64,000 nucleotides of DNA from Stomorhina lunata (GCA_933228675.1 OW121743.1:62007118-62071117), one strand, 5' to 3'. Positions 12,009 through 22,922 are shown, counted from the stretch's first letter. Numbers and translations: made by a program. The notes: generated from the sequence alone by a model not told the origin.

Positions 12009-14533
12009 GTAGTCAACTTTTCTATAGAATGTCTTCATATCGCCAACTTTTCTATAGAAATGTTTTCCTAACGTCAACTTTTCTATAGAAATGTCTTCCT
12101 AACGTCAACTTTTCTATGAAAATGTCTTCCTAACGTCAACTTTTCTATAGAAATGTCTTCCTAACGTCAACTTTTCTATAGAAATGTCTTCCTAACGTCA
12201 ACTTTTCTATAGAAATGTCTTCCTGTCGTCAACTTTTCTATAGAAATGTCTTCCTGTCGTCAACTTTTCTATAGAAATGTCTTCATGTCGTCAACTTTTC
12301 TATAGAAATGTCTTCCTATCGCCAACTTTTCTATAGAAATGTCTTCCTGTCGTCAACTTTTCTATAGAAATGTCTTCCTGTCGTCAACTTTTCTATAGAA
12401 ATGTCTTCCTGTCGTCAACTTTTCTATAGAAATGTCTTCCTGTCGTCAACTTTTCTATAGAAATGTCTTCCTGTCGTCAACTTTTCTATAGAAATGTCTT
12501 CCTGTCGTCAACTTTTCTGTAGAAATGTCTTCTTGTCGTCAACTTTTCTATAGAAATGTCTTCCTGTCGTCATCTTTTCTATAGAAATGTCTTCCTGTCG
12601 TCAACTTTTCTATAGAAATGTCTTCCTGTCGTCAACTTTTCTATAGAAATGTCTTCCTGTCGTCAACTTTTCTATAGAAATGTCTTCCTGTCGTCAACTT
12701 TTCTATAGAAATGTCTTCCTGTCGTCAACTTTTCTATAGAAATGTCTTCCTGTCGTCAACTTTTCTATAGAAATGTCTTCCTGTCGTCAACTTTTCTATA
12801 GAAATGTCTTCCTGTCGTCAACTTTTCTATAGAAATGTCTTCCTGTCGTCAACTTTTCTATAGAAATGTCTTCCTGTCGTCAACTTTTCTACAGAAATGT
12901 CTTCCTGTCGTCAACTTTTCTATAGAAATGTCTTCCTGTCGTCAACTTTTCTATAGAAATGTCTTCCTGTCGTCAACTTTTCTATAGAAATGTCTTCCTG
13001 TCGTCAACTTTTCCATAGAAATGTCTTCCTGTCGTCAACTTTTCTATAGAAATGTCTTCCTGTCGTCAACTTTTCTATAGAAATGTCTTCCTGTCGTCAA
13101 CTTTTCTATAGAAATGTCTTCCTGTCGTCAACTTTTCTATAGAAATGTCTTCCTGTCGTCAACTTTTCTATAGAAATGTCTTCCTGTCGTCAACTTTTCT
13201 ATAGAAATGTCTTCCTGTCGTCAACTTTTCTATAGAAATGTCTTCCTGTCGTCAACTTTTCTATAGAAATGTCTTCCTGTCGTCAACTTTTCTATAGAAA
13301 TGTCTTCCTGTCGTCAACTTTTCTATAGAAATGTCTTCCTGTCGTCAACTTTTCTATAGAAATGTCTTCCTGTCGTCAACTTTTCTATAGAAATGTCTTC
13401 CTGTCGTCAACTTTTCTATAGAAATGTCTTCCTGTCGTCAACTTTTCTATAGAAATGTCTTCCTGTCGTCAACTTTTCTATAGAAATGTCTTCCTGTCGT
13501 CAACTTTTCTATAGAAATGTATTCCTGTCGTCAACTTTTCTAAAGAAAAATCTTCCTTTCGTCAACTTTTCTTAAGAAATGTCTTTTTATCATTAAAGTT
13601 TCTATAAAAATGTCTTTCTAACATCAACTTTTCTTTAGAAATATCTTAATACCGTAATTTTTTCTATAGAAGTGTCTTCCTATCATGAACTTTTCTATAG
13701 AAATGTCTTCCTATCATCAACTTTTCTATAGAAATGTCTTCGTATCGTCAATTTTTCTATAGAGATGTCTTCCTATCGTCAACTTTTCTATAGAAATGTC
13801 TTCCTGTCGTCAACTTTTCTATAGAAATGTCTTCTTGTCGTCAACTTTTCTATAGAAATGTCTTCCTGTCGTCAACTTTTCTATAGAAATGTCTTCCTGT
13901 CGTCAACTTTTCTGTAGAAATGTCTTCCTGTCGTCAACTTTTCTATAGAAATGTCTTCCTGTAGTCAAGTTTTCTAAAGAAATGTCTTCCTGTTGTCAAT
14001 TTTTCTAAAGAAATGTCTTCCTGTCGTCAATTTTTCTAAAGAACTGTCTTCCTATCGTCAACTTTTCTAAAGAAATGTCTTTCTGTCGTCAACTTTTCTA
14101 AAGAAAAATCTTCCTTTCGTCAACTTTTCTCAAGAAATGTCTTTTTATCATTAACGTTTCTATAAAAATGTCTTTCTAACGTCAACTTTTCTATAGAAAT
14201 ATCTTAATACCGTAATTTTTTCTATAGAAGTGTCTTCCTATCATCATCTTTTCTATAGAAATGTCTTAATATCATCAACTTTTCTATAAAAATGTCTTCG
14301 TATCGTCAATTTTTCTATAAAAATGTCTTTCTATCGTCCACTTTTCTATAGAAATGTCTTCCTATCGTCAACTTTTCTATAGAAGTGTCTACCTTCTCGT
14401 CAACTTTTCTATAGAAAAATCTTCCTATCGTCAACTTTTCTATACAAATGTCTTCCTATAGTCCACTTTTCTATAGAAATGACGATCAAAAGTCAACTTT
14501 TCTATAGGAATATATTAATATTGTCAAATTTTT
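12009..14533. repeat. 31-bp minisatellite array A5, inside a Helentron
   Basis: A-family array flanked on both sides by GTCY microsatellite remnants of a Helentron. It has three parts: a homogeneous core (12,170-13,545), a mixed segment, and a duplicated 18-monomer segment (copies beginning near 13,591 and 14,149, offset 558 bp). The core monomer has TCTTCCTGTCG instead of TCTTCCTATCG. Confidence 0.95.
12170..13545. repeat. homogeneous core of array A5
   Basis: About 44 consecutive 31-bp monomers that are almost identical: TCTTCCTGTCGTCAAC followed by TTTTCTATAGAAATG, with only scattered single-base changes such as CATCTTTTC near 12,571 and CTACAG near 12,890. This contrasts with the diverged flanks and the older arrays A1-A4, so it is the most recently expanded or converted A-family tract. 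Confidence 0.95.
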
Positions 14534-15680
14534 ATCTGGCTTCCCATATGTCTGTCTGTCCGTATGTCTATATGTCTGGCTGTCGGTATGTATGTCTATC
14601 TGCTGTCGGCACGATAATGCCTAAACGAAAGGAGCAAGATTACTGAGATTTATCAGAAATGTTCTTCATTTCTTGGTTATAAAAAATTGGTGTTAAAATT
14701 GGGCGAAATCGGCTTACATTTACCCCGCTTAAGCCAATTTCTTATTAGTCAATAAAAGACAAATTATAATAGGTCTGATAACGAAATCAAGTGAAAGTTT
14801 TACATGATCGTTATGCAGCGTATATAATTTCATCGCAATCGATTAACATTTAACCATAGCTCCCATACAAAAGACTTACGGAAACAGGCTAAGTTTTTCC
14901 CTAAATACACTTAATTGCCAATAAATGATAAACTGCAATAAATAGCTATGGACATTTCGTTTAGCACAAGGATCTTTTATGTAAATCCAAGCCATTGTAC
15001 AAAATTTTGTCATAATTGGTTACCATTTAGTCATATCTCCCATATTAAAACTTACGAAAAATATTAGAAATGGGATTTGTGTATGTCAAATTTGTCAAAT
15101 AAACGCGCTATAGCGCCTTAACGAACAAAGTTTTACAAAAGTACTTTAAATATCTTGAAAAAGTTTTGCATTGAAAATGGGCGAAATCGGTTTACATTTA
15201 GTTAGAGCTCCCATATAACCCCGCCCCGGGAATCACATTAATGCTGATAAATTGAATCCAATTTTAATAGCTATGACGACTAAATTTAGAGTGGAGAAGT
15301 TTTATGCAACTATTGGTCTTTATATCAAATTTTATAGGAATCGGTTAATAATTGACTATAACTTTCATATAAAAACCGCTTTCGGAATCCACCAAAAACG
15401 CCACTAAGGCCAGTAAGATGCTATTAAATTATAAACTGTGACAGCTATGGCCAAAAAAATAAACTTTATATAAATACCAGTTAACGTATAAAAAGCTGTA
15501 AAAAAAACTCAGAGTTTCCAAAAAGTTATCATCAAAGTGATAACAAAAAAATCTTTTTTTCTTTAACTTTTGAATCAATTTTAAGCTAAAATTAATTTTT
15601 ATCATTAAATTTTTCAAGAAATATTTGCCATACTCTTAGCTATATTTTTGTCGAACATAGTTAAGCAATATTTTAAGGTA

Positions 15681-16413
15681 CACTCAGGAAATTATTACAG
15701 TAACTTATTGTATGTTGTTTAGGAAATTTTCGGTTATGTTGTTTTCAAATGAAAATTCATTTAAATTTACTTGAAAATTGATTTTTAACATATTTATACA
15801 TTTGTTTAAAAAACAACCTACAAAAAAATACTGAAAATCCGTAACATTTGAAAATATCAGTTATTTAGTTTTTATAAATTTTTCAATTATTGTATCAAAT
15901 ATAATTCGTATTTGTTTAATTATTGGTTTTCCTTAAGTATCTAAGGTTTGCTCACTAAAGAAACTTTTTATAATACTGGCCGCCTATCACGGGGTATGGT
16001 CTAAGCAAACAACAAACTTTGTTTTGTCTGTTTGGTTTTTTGATGCCTTAAAGGATATAACCTATTTATGGTTTCGTCTTTTATATTATGTTAGTTACAA
16101 AAACAAATGAAAATTGTCCGTTTACGGAAATTTTACGTAGTTTTTACCATTCAATTTTATAAAAATAAAAATAAATGAAAATTTCCGTTTTTTATACTAA
16201 AAAAGTAGTTTAAATTTTTGTCAGTAATTTTTTTGAAAACAACTGAATATTCCGATTTTAAAATTGAAAATGTAGTATAAATATTTGTCAGTTAAATTTA
16301 AATGAAATATTTATTGAATTTGAATGAAAAATCAGTTGACCGGTTTTTAAATGAATATTCATTCATTTCAAATTACATTTTAAGTTAATTTTACTTACAT
16401 AATATTCTGAGTG
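15681..16413. mobile_element. TA-flanked TIR element (Tc1/mariner-type MITE)
   Basis: The ends are TA-CACTCAGGAA on the left and TTCTGAGTG-TA on the right, giving an inverted CACTCAG terminus and a TA target duplication at 15,679-15,680 and 16,414-16,415. Subterminal sequence is also loosely inverted (ATTATTACAGTAA against TTACTTACATAAT). There is no transposase frame. The length (733 bp) and TA duplication fit a non-autonomous Tc1/mariner-type element; superfamily assignment is inference. Confidence 0.6.
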
Positions 16414-16600
16414 TACTTATTAGTGTAATATGAGGTACCTTCTTATATAATTTTCTTAAATTTGAAATGGGCTAATGCCTTAGAATTATCTGCTTAAGCT
16501 GCTAAAAAAAATTATAAGTTATGCCAAGAAATGGTGTATCATTGTTTCACATTTAACTATTTACAAATAAAAAAAAATTAACACATTTAGGGAAAAAAGT

Positions 16601-16907
16601 CAACAGGTTCAAAATGGGGTGCATTTAACATATCGTACATGTTCAACAAAAGGGTATTAACTCAAAATTTTTAAATTTTCACTTTTTAGAAGAAATTGAT
16701 GTGTAGTGGTCTTATCTACCAATTATAAAAATCTAACATCATTTTCACTATAATTTCGCCACTTCAGTTTTACCCCTCTTCTTTATATGAAAGTAGTAGT
16801 AAAATAAAATAGTTTTTTGACACTACTGAAAATTTTAAAATTTTGTGTTAATACCCTCTTGTTGATCAAGTGCGATACGTTAAATGCACCCCATTTTGAA
16901 CATGTTG
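16601..16907. mobile_element. fold-back MITE with ~70-bp inverted repeats
   Basis: The left arm (CAACAGGTTCAAAATGGGGT, GCATTTAACATATCG, then CAAAAGGGTATTAAC) pairs with the right arm (GTTAATACCCTCTTGTTGAT, CGATACGTTAAATGC, ACCCCATTTTGAACATGTTG). Arms of roughly 70 bp enclose about 160 bp of AT-rich loop with no open frame. A GT dinucleotide flanks both ends and could be a short target duplication, but this is weak. It is a typical miniature inverted-repeat element; the superfamily is undetermined. Confidence 0.75.
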
Positions 16908-18129
16908 GTCTATGTATATGTATGTATTGATATGTTTGCCTGTATGCTAGATTTTTTTTTCATTTAAGGAGAAATCTATTTTTTGGCAATGCAGTCCGAG
17001 GTCATCAATGAAGACTAGCTTTGCTTTGAAACTACTGGGCTGATGCAAATCTATGTACAGACATTCTTTAAACAAAATATTGAAATAATCAAAAACTGTT
17101 AAACAAATATTTATACATTTTTTTTTTGTTTCATTTTAAAATACCTCCTTTTTCAAATATAAATATAACTGTGTTGTCGTTGTCCTGCTTGAAAACAAAT
17201 ACAATATTTTTAAATTAAAAAACTTTTGTAAACTCACATACTCACATGCATACTCGTAAAATATTGTATAGCTATAGGTGTTAGTATATTCTGAGTCTGT
17301 GCTTCTGTTTGCTTATACATGTTTATATTTGTGTCTGTCTGTCTGCCGGTCTCTATTGTATAAAAAGTTCCATTCAATTTTAATGTGTTCAACAGCCATT
17401 CATGCATTTTTCTGGTTTTTGTCAATAGTTTTTAATGCCACATAATAACACGTATATTTTTATATGTGTTTTGTTTCCGTTGTTTTGTTTTCCGATTCTG
17501 TTTTTTTTTGTTTTTTCTTTCTGTTTTTATAAATATTTTGTTAAATTTTTGTCATGCCATGCATATGTGTACCTGCAAACTATTTTAATTAATGTCAAGT
17601 GTATTGCTGTTCTATTGTATTGTGTGGTTAAGTTAAGGTACTTTCAGAAAAGCTGATTAAAATTATTCACAAAACAACAGGAGAATTTTGTTACAAAACA
17701 AATATTTATATATTTAAATATATTTATTTTAATTTGCAAAGTTTGTAATGTACATTGTACACAGTTATTTGTATTTTTTAATGAAATAAATACAATTTTA
17801 ATAATTAAAATACATGTGTCGTATGAGTAATTGAATACGTGTGTTTGTATTAAAATCACTCATACGTAAAAATTTTGAGCAAGCTAATATCATGAGTAGG
17901 CAGCCCATACCACCAGCACCCGATGATTTTTTTTAATTTTCGAAAATACCACGATCATTAAAAAACTCGTGAACATGAATATCAAAATCAATCAGTTGGA
18001 ATTTGGATGTTATAAGAGTTGGTTGGTGCCGAACATTGTTGCCACGACACTATTATTTTTGTAAACATTGGGAATATTTTTGTAAATATTGACATTAAAC
18101 AATTTTTGATTTTTATATTTTTTCGGTAT
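16908..18129. other. single-copy AT-rich segment
   Basis: Contains several overlapping short open frames with low-complexity, Phe/Ile-rich translations and a short degenerate run of TG/TC dinucleotides near 17,320-17,350. No recognised exon, RNA gene or mobile element. Confidence 0.5.
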
Positions 18130-19035
18130 TTTCGATCCAAAAAATTTTCTATAAAAAAGTTTTCATAGAAAAATTTTTGATAAAAAAAATTTTCTAAAGA
18201 AAAATTTTTGATAAAAAAATTTGCTATAGAAAAATTTTTGATAAAAAAATTTTCTATAGAAAAATTTTTAATAAAAAAATTTTCTATAGAAACATTTTTG
18301 ATAAAAAAATTTTCTATAGAAAAATTTTTGATAAAAAAATTTTCCATAGAAAAATTCTTGATAAAAAAATTTTCTATAGAAAAATTTTTGATAAAAAATT
18401 TGCCATAGAAAATTTTTTGATAAAAAAATTTTCTATAGAAAAATTTTTGATAAAAAAATTTTTCTATGGAAAATTTTTTTATCAAAAATTTTTCTATAGA
18501 AAATTTTTTTATCAAAAATTTTTCTATAGAAAATTTTTTTTATCAAAAATTTTTCTATAGAAAATTTTTTTTATCAAAAATTTTTCTATAGAAAATTATG
18601 GGAAAAAATTTTTTATAGAAAAATTTTTGTTAAAAAAAATGTTTTACAGAAAAATTTTTGATAAAATTTTTTATAGAAAAATTTTTGATAAAAATTTTTT
18701 ACAGAAAAATTTTTGATAAACATTTTTTATAGAAAAATGTTTTATAGAAAAATTTTTGATGAAAATATTTTCTATAAAAAAATTTTGTATAGATAAATTT
18801 TTGATAAAAAAAGTTTGTAAAGAAAAATTTTTGATAAGAAAATTTTCTAGAGAAAAATATTTGATAAAAAAAAAATTTCTATAAAAAAATTTTTGATAGA
18901 AAAAAATTTCTATAAAAAAATTTTGTATAGAAAAATTTTTGATAAAGAAATTTTCTATTAAAAAATGTTTGATAAAAGAATTTTGTATAGAAAAATTTTT
19001 AATAAAAAAATTTTTTATAGAACAATTTTTGATAG
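18130..19035. repeat. 30-bp minisatellite array B1
   Basis: Tandem array with a 30-bp period: GAAAAATTTTTGATAAAA followed by AAATTTTCTATA. The junction of monomers creates TTTTCTATAGAAAA, a 14-bp perfect dyad also found in family A. Right of about 18,600 the units become irregular with A-run and T-run length changes. Both strands are open over long stretches because 30 is a multiple of 3, giving 10-residue repeat peptides that I regard as spurious. Confidence 0.93.
18465..18600 (-). repeat. inverted block within array B1
   Basis: Left and right of this block the monomer reads ATTTTTGATAAAAAAATTTT. Inside it the monomer reads AAAATTTTTTTATCAAAAAT, its reverse complement, for about four to five units. 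The switch points fall near the dyad TTTCTATAGAAA, which is identical on both strands, so an inversion or hairpin-mediated template switch could occur without changing the motif. Confidence 0.85.
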
Positions 19036-19199
19036 ACTTGAGTTCGAGTCGGGCTTAGGTTCATGTCATAAATTATTTCTTTAATTTATGGTTGTTAAAT
19101 TAGATGAATAAATTTTAGGAATACTGAAAAAAGTATGTGACACGCAAACTCACGACCATCAACATAAATTCAGGTTCAACTAAAATTAATTTCTTTTAA

Positions 19200-19760
19200 T
19201 CAAAAAATTTTTTATAGAAATATTTTTTTATTTTTTAATTTTTTATAACGAAATTTTTGATAAAAAAATTGTTGTAGAAAATTTTTTAATAAAAAATTTT
19301 TTTATAGAAAAATTTTTGATAAAAAAAATTTTTATAGAAAAATTTTTGATAAAAAAATTTTTATAGAAAAATTTTTGATAAAAAAATTTTTTATAGAAAA
19401 ATTTTTGATAAAAAAATTTTTTATAGAAAAATTTTTGATAATAAAATTTTCTATAGAAAAATTTTTGATAAAAAAATTTTTTATAGAAAAATTTTTGATG
19501 AAAAAAAAAATTCTATAAAAAAAATTGTTGATAAAAAAATTTTGTATAGAACATTTTTTGATAAAAAAATTTTGTATAGAAAAATTTTTCGATAAAAAAA
19601 TTTTCTACAGAAAAATTTTTGATAAAAAAATTTTCTATAGAAAATTTCTTATAAAAATATTTTTGATAAAAAAAAAAAATTTAATAGAAAAATTGTTGTT
19701 AAAAATTTTTTTATAGAAAAATTTTTGATAAACAAATTTTGTATAGAACAGATGACATAT
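19200..19760. repeat. 30-bp minisatellite array B2
   Basis: Second array of family B (GAAAAATTTTTGATAAAA and AAATTTTTTATA), separated from B1 by about 165 bp of unique sequence (19,036-19,199). Most units have TTTTTTATAG instead of TTTTCTATAG, so the dyad is partly lost. Right-hand units are degenerate. Confidence 0.9.
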
Positions 19761-19779
19761 GTACATTAAAAAGAGATTT

Positions 19780-20930
19780 TTTGGCAGCCTGACTGCCGAT
19801 ATCGAAACGAATATCCCTGTAGTATATTCTGCTACAAACCAAATCTCCGCTTCTATAGAGGTTTGTAAACGGAAAAGGCGGTGGAAGGCCACAAATTTCA
19901 AATGCCAAATACCAACATAGTTAATTTAAGGGATTTGTCAAAGTGGGGGTGGATATGCGGTAGTCAATGTAGTCAGAGATATTAATCATTTTATCCAGAA
20001 TAGTGTAGTATCCTATTAATGAGTGGGATCAGATTCCGATAGTGCTTAGTCTGACAGCCAAGCTAAGAGCAATTTGTTGTGTCATTAGTTCGACTGGTAG
20101 TCAGTTGAGCATGGCAAAGGCTGCCTAAGATGGTGTGGTTCTAAAGACACCAGTAATGATTAGAACTAAAGATCTTAATATTTTAATAAAATAATCCAGC
20201 TGGTTTGCCTTGGTGAGTGCAGGCCACATAACGAGGTTACCATACATTAGTACAGGCTTGACAACCACGTAGAAGAGCAAGGCGGTATTGGTAGGGTTAA
20301 GTCGCCAAGATTAGTCTATGGTCCCACTACATAAGTATAGTGCAGTGGATGATTTAGATACCCTGAATTGGATGTTTAGGCTCCAGGATTTTTTTTTGAC
20401 TCCAAAATTATACCAAGATATGGCTGTGTTTGCATTAAGTAGTTTGCAGCCTGGAAAGTGTGTTTCTAAACGAACCTCAAGAGTCTTAGAATATATGCAG
20501 CAAACAGGGTCTTTAAACCTATAAACAAGAGCTTTGTTGGGGGTCCAGTTAGTGGTCCTTTTGGCCTCTTTCTTCTTAGCGGTCTTTTTGGCCTAGATAA
20601 TTTCTTAGTATGGTTATGTTATAGAACTACCAGATGAGTTCCTCTTTACCAATTGTGAACTCTTCTGATGGTGAACTTACATGCCAGATTCGTGGCTTGC
20701 TCTACGACGTCAGTTAATACGTTTACCGCTTGGCCGATATCATCCCGAACATTGATACTCGGCGCGTGGATAACTTAGTTCGTCTTCCTTCTATTACGAT
20801 AAGAAGTGGCTGTTTCAGGTTATGTTTGAATTTCAAGTTTAATATAGCGATGAGACCTTCCAGATGTGCATTTTTATCAGCTTCAATGATCAATGGCATG
20901 TTTTGATAAGTAATTCAGTTTTAATTTTCT
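19780..20930 (-). pseudogene. decayed I/R1-superfamily LINE (RT and RNase H remains)
   Basis: On the minus strand, translated in shifting frames, I read pieces of a non-LTR retrotransposon ORF2 in order. Near 20,900 is a possible endonuclease remnant (LIIEADKNAH). At about 20,440-20,280 is a reverse-transcriptase thumb region (YLGIILESK, then ALYLC and WRLNPTNTALL). At about 20,270-20,100 is VVVKPVLMYGNLVMWPAL followed by TGVFRTTPS and AAFAMLN. Near 19,790-19,830 is an RNase H-like segment (DIGSQAAKKSL, compare the SDSQAA motif). The WWPAL-TGALRTTP pattern and an RNase H domain are typical of the I/R1/LOA superfamily. Multiple stops and frameshifts show it is dead. Much of the RT core is deleted. 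Confidence 0.7.
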
Positions 20931-21130
20931 TATATTCGGAGTGTTTTTTTATTTAATAGACTCAATATATATATGCCCAGCAAAACTTTGGTAATGGCAA
21001 GTACTCTGATAACTGGTTACCTTGTAACGACTACAACATACCATCCGAATAAATAATAAGTTAATACAGAAGTACTTATTTGTAATTAAGATGGTAATTT
21101 AAACTGAATGGCCCCGGTTCAAATCCCACC

Positions 21131-21184
21131 TTCTTCTTCTTCTTCTGTTATCCTTGACTCCCAGTGGAGCATAGGGCCTCAAAT
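21131..21184 (-). mobile_element. 54-bp LINE 3' stub inserted in T1
   Basis: TTCTTCTTCTTCTTCTGTTA followed by TCCTTGACTCCCAGTGGAGC and ATAGGGCCTCAA matches the 3' end of the RTE-like LINE at about 60,855-60,903 with few changes. It is flanked by an 11-bp direct repeat CAAATCCCACC (21,120-21,130 and 21,185-21,195) that occurs once in T3 and T4. This is an extreme 5' truncation with a target site duplication and a (GAA)n tail. Confidence 0.85.
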
Positions 21185-22017
21185 CAAATCCCACCAAGGG
21201 CAATATTTTTTTTTAGTTTTTTTTTTATTAAAAGAGTCTTTTTAAATGATTTTTGAATTTTAAGAACTTAAATATTATCTTCTGTAAAAAAAAATTTGTT
21301 AAACTAACTCACGTTAATAAAAAAATACCATCATGAGTCAATTTTGATTATGTAGGGGATGTTGAATACCAAACACGATTCTAATTGGTCTTAACTTGGT
21401 AAGCCCAACTTATCTGGGTCATCCTTCATCTCAACTGTGGACACACACCTCCTCATGGTATCACCCGGGGAGCTAGTTTAACACCCATTAATATTCTGAG
21501 TTAACTTGTTCCGAGAGTTGTCCCATAAGATCGATAAAAATGGGTTAGGATTACGGGCTAGTAACTCTCTCTTGAAAAAAAATACAATGAAGAGGATAAA
21601 ATTAGAATTGAAATGTCCCACTACCTAGAGTTAGAGGAGGATGTCCGAAACTTTGATAGAAAGACCAAGTAGAGGAACATTTTTCAAAGCTTGGCCTATA
21701 AAATTGGAGAATATTCGCACAAGATCGAAATCCATGGAATTCTAAAATATGCTCGGACTTTGACCTTAACAGCTTGTAACATTTAAGTAAGTAAGAGTCA
21801 ATCTTATGTAAAAACATATACAAAACAGAAGATTTAAATTGTTTAAGTTTTAAAATAATTTTAAAAAAGTTTTAATATAATTACAAAAAATCGTTCCAAA
21901 AATTACAACAAAGCAAAAAAAAGCAGGGAAAAACAAAGTTATTTTCACATGATTTTGGATCTAAAAATAAAAATTGTTTATATTAATTATAAGCTGCTAA
22001 GTTTTCAACATATGAAG

Positions 22018-22070
22018 TAGCTCAGTGGAAGAGTCTCTGCCTAGCAGTCGGAGGGTCTGGGTTCGAGCCC
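22018..22070 (+). promoter_or_regulatory. tRNA-like A and B boxes in T1
   Basis: TAGCTCAGTGG at 22,018 matches the RNA polymerase III A-box consensus and GGTTCGAGCCC at 22,060 matches the B box; 42 bp separates their starts, close to tRNA spacing. The acceptor arm does not pair convincingly, so this is not a functional tRNA gene. The block is conserved in all four T copies. Transcription by pol III is an inference. Confidence 0.6.
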
Positions 22071-22623
22071 CCATGGGATCATAAAAAAAATGTTGTATTT
22101 CGTTTAAAAATATATGTTTTTAATAAAACAACAACAAAAAAGTTGTTGCTGTTGTTGTTGTGGCTTTTAAGTTGCTTACCCAAGTCATTACTTTTCTGCA
22201 ATTGGTAAGTACTTGCCTCCAATGACATCCCCATGGTAATGTAATGACTGAAACAGCGAATGAGTAAGTAGTTCGTGTTCAATAGTTTAACTGTTTAACT
22301 CATTATTTGGTAATGAAAAGTTTTACTGGGTGCTTTTAAATTAATTTAATTCAAATCGCATATCATTAATACTCTTACGTTTTTTGTTTTCTTTAAAAAC
22401 GTGGAAGGAATTCTTAAAAAAAAAAACAAAAACAAAATTAAAACACTTTATGTAGTTTTCCAAAGTTATATTTTTATTAACTTAAGAATTAGTCACTTTA
22501 ACCCTCCGTCATTCGCATGTATCTGGTCAGATCATTTAAGAATTTATCAGTGATTTAAATACATTTATAATGCAGCTAGCTGTTTGAGTCTATAGGTACC
22601 CTCTACAAAAATTGTTAGCTATC

Positions 22624-22922
22624 TATATATAGGTATATAATTCCAAGGCAACATTCCAATTGAAACAAGGGGTACTTCTCTCAGACAATGAGCTACATCC
22701 GATTCTATTTTTAGACTCATTGAAAGGGACCCACGATTTAACGCCGGCTCCGAACCGCAAATGCATTAGTTAGAGAAGTTTTACATAGCCTAATACTCAA
22801 TAACCAGTGGCTAGCTGAGTTATGAGGTGAACCACCGCTTTTTTGAAAAATTATTTTTTCCAGTGAGTCTGGCAAGTGATTGAACTTGGACCTCTGGTAT
22901 GCCTGCTATACCACGGCGGTTC
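22624..22922 (-). mobile_element. tRNA-derived SINE, copy S1
   Basis: Flanked by the 13-bp direct repeat ATTGTTAGCTATC (22,611-22,623 and 22,923-22,935), a retrotransposition target duplication. The minus-strand head resembles a tRNA but has a deletion across the anticodon region; the body (ACATAGCCTAATACTCAATA) is shared with S2. The left end carries the A/T-rich 3' tail (TATATATAGG and TATATAATTCC). It is nested in P3, so it is younger than P3. Confidence 0.8.

Larger units (their letters stand above)
11885..15490 (-). mobile_element. DINE-1-like Helentron (non-autonomous) with a satellite in its GTCY tract
   Basis: The left end (TTATACCCACCATCAAGAAG, GGGGGGTATATTGAGATTG and CATTCCGTTTGTAAT) is the reverse complement of the right end of the Helentron ending at 45,464. 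Right of the satellite, the (GTCT/GTCC)n tract at about 14,545-14,610 and the segment CACGATAATGCCTAAACGAA match the reverse complement of about 45,010. Homology continues to about 15,490 (AACGCCACTAAGGCCAGTAA region, compare 43,440-43,490). The hairpin end is missing, so the copy is truncated. The GTCY tract is the proto-microsatellite position described for dipteran mini-me/DINE-1 elements; here it is occupied by array A5. Confidence 0.8.
20976..22330 (+). mobile_element. T1: TIR transposon carrying tRNA-like modules
   Basis: First of four copies of one element. It begins CCCAGCAAAACTTTGG and ends AAAGTTTTACTGGG, an inverted repeat of about 14 bp. It is flanked on both sides by TG (20,974-20,975 and 22,331-22,332), a 2-bp target duplication. 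Inside are a B-box-like GGTTCAAATCC at 21,117, a conserved central region (about 21,340-21,560 and 21,600-21,810) shared with T2-T4, and a tRNA-like block at 22,018-22,070. No transposase is seen, so it is non-autonomous or carries an unrecognised gene. The length without the 54-bp LINE insertion is about 1.3 kb. The superfamily is not assigned: 2-bp duplications of varied sequence do not fit Tc1/mariner, piggyBac, hAT or P. Confidence 0.85.

Noticed and set aside
12009..14533. CRISPR-like array (31-bp regular units)
   Set aside because: There are no unique spacers between repeats; monomers are contiguous, and the surrounding elements are eukaryotic.
17435..17859. Overlapping short hydrophobic frames
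   Set aside because: Length and composition are as expected by chance in T-rich DNA.
17988..18515. 175-codon minus-strand frame and the overlapping plus-strand frame at 18,208-18,408
   Set aside because: Both lie in array B1, whose 30-bp period is a multiple of 3, so each strand gives a 10-residue repeat. Not evidence of a protein.
22018..22070. A functional tRNA gene
   Set aside because: A and B boxes match, but the acceptor arm does not pair and the block recurs inside every T element; it is tRNA-derived.
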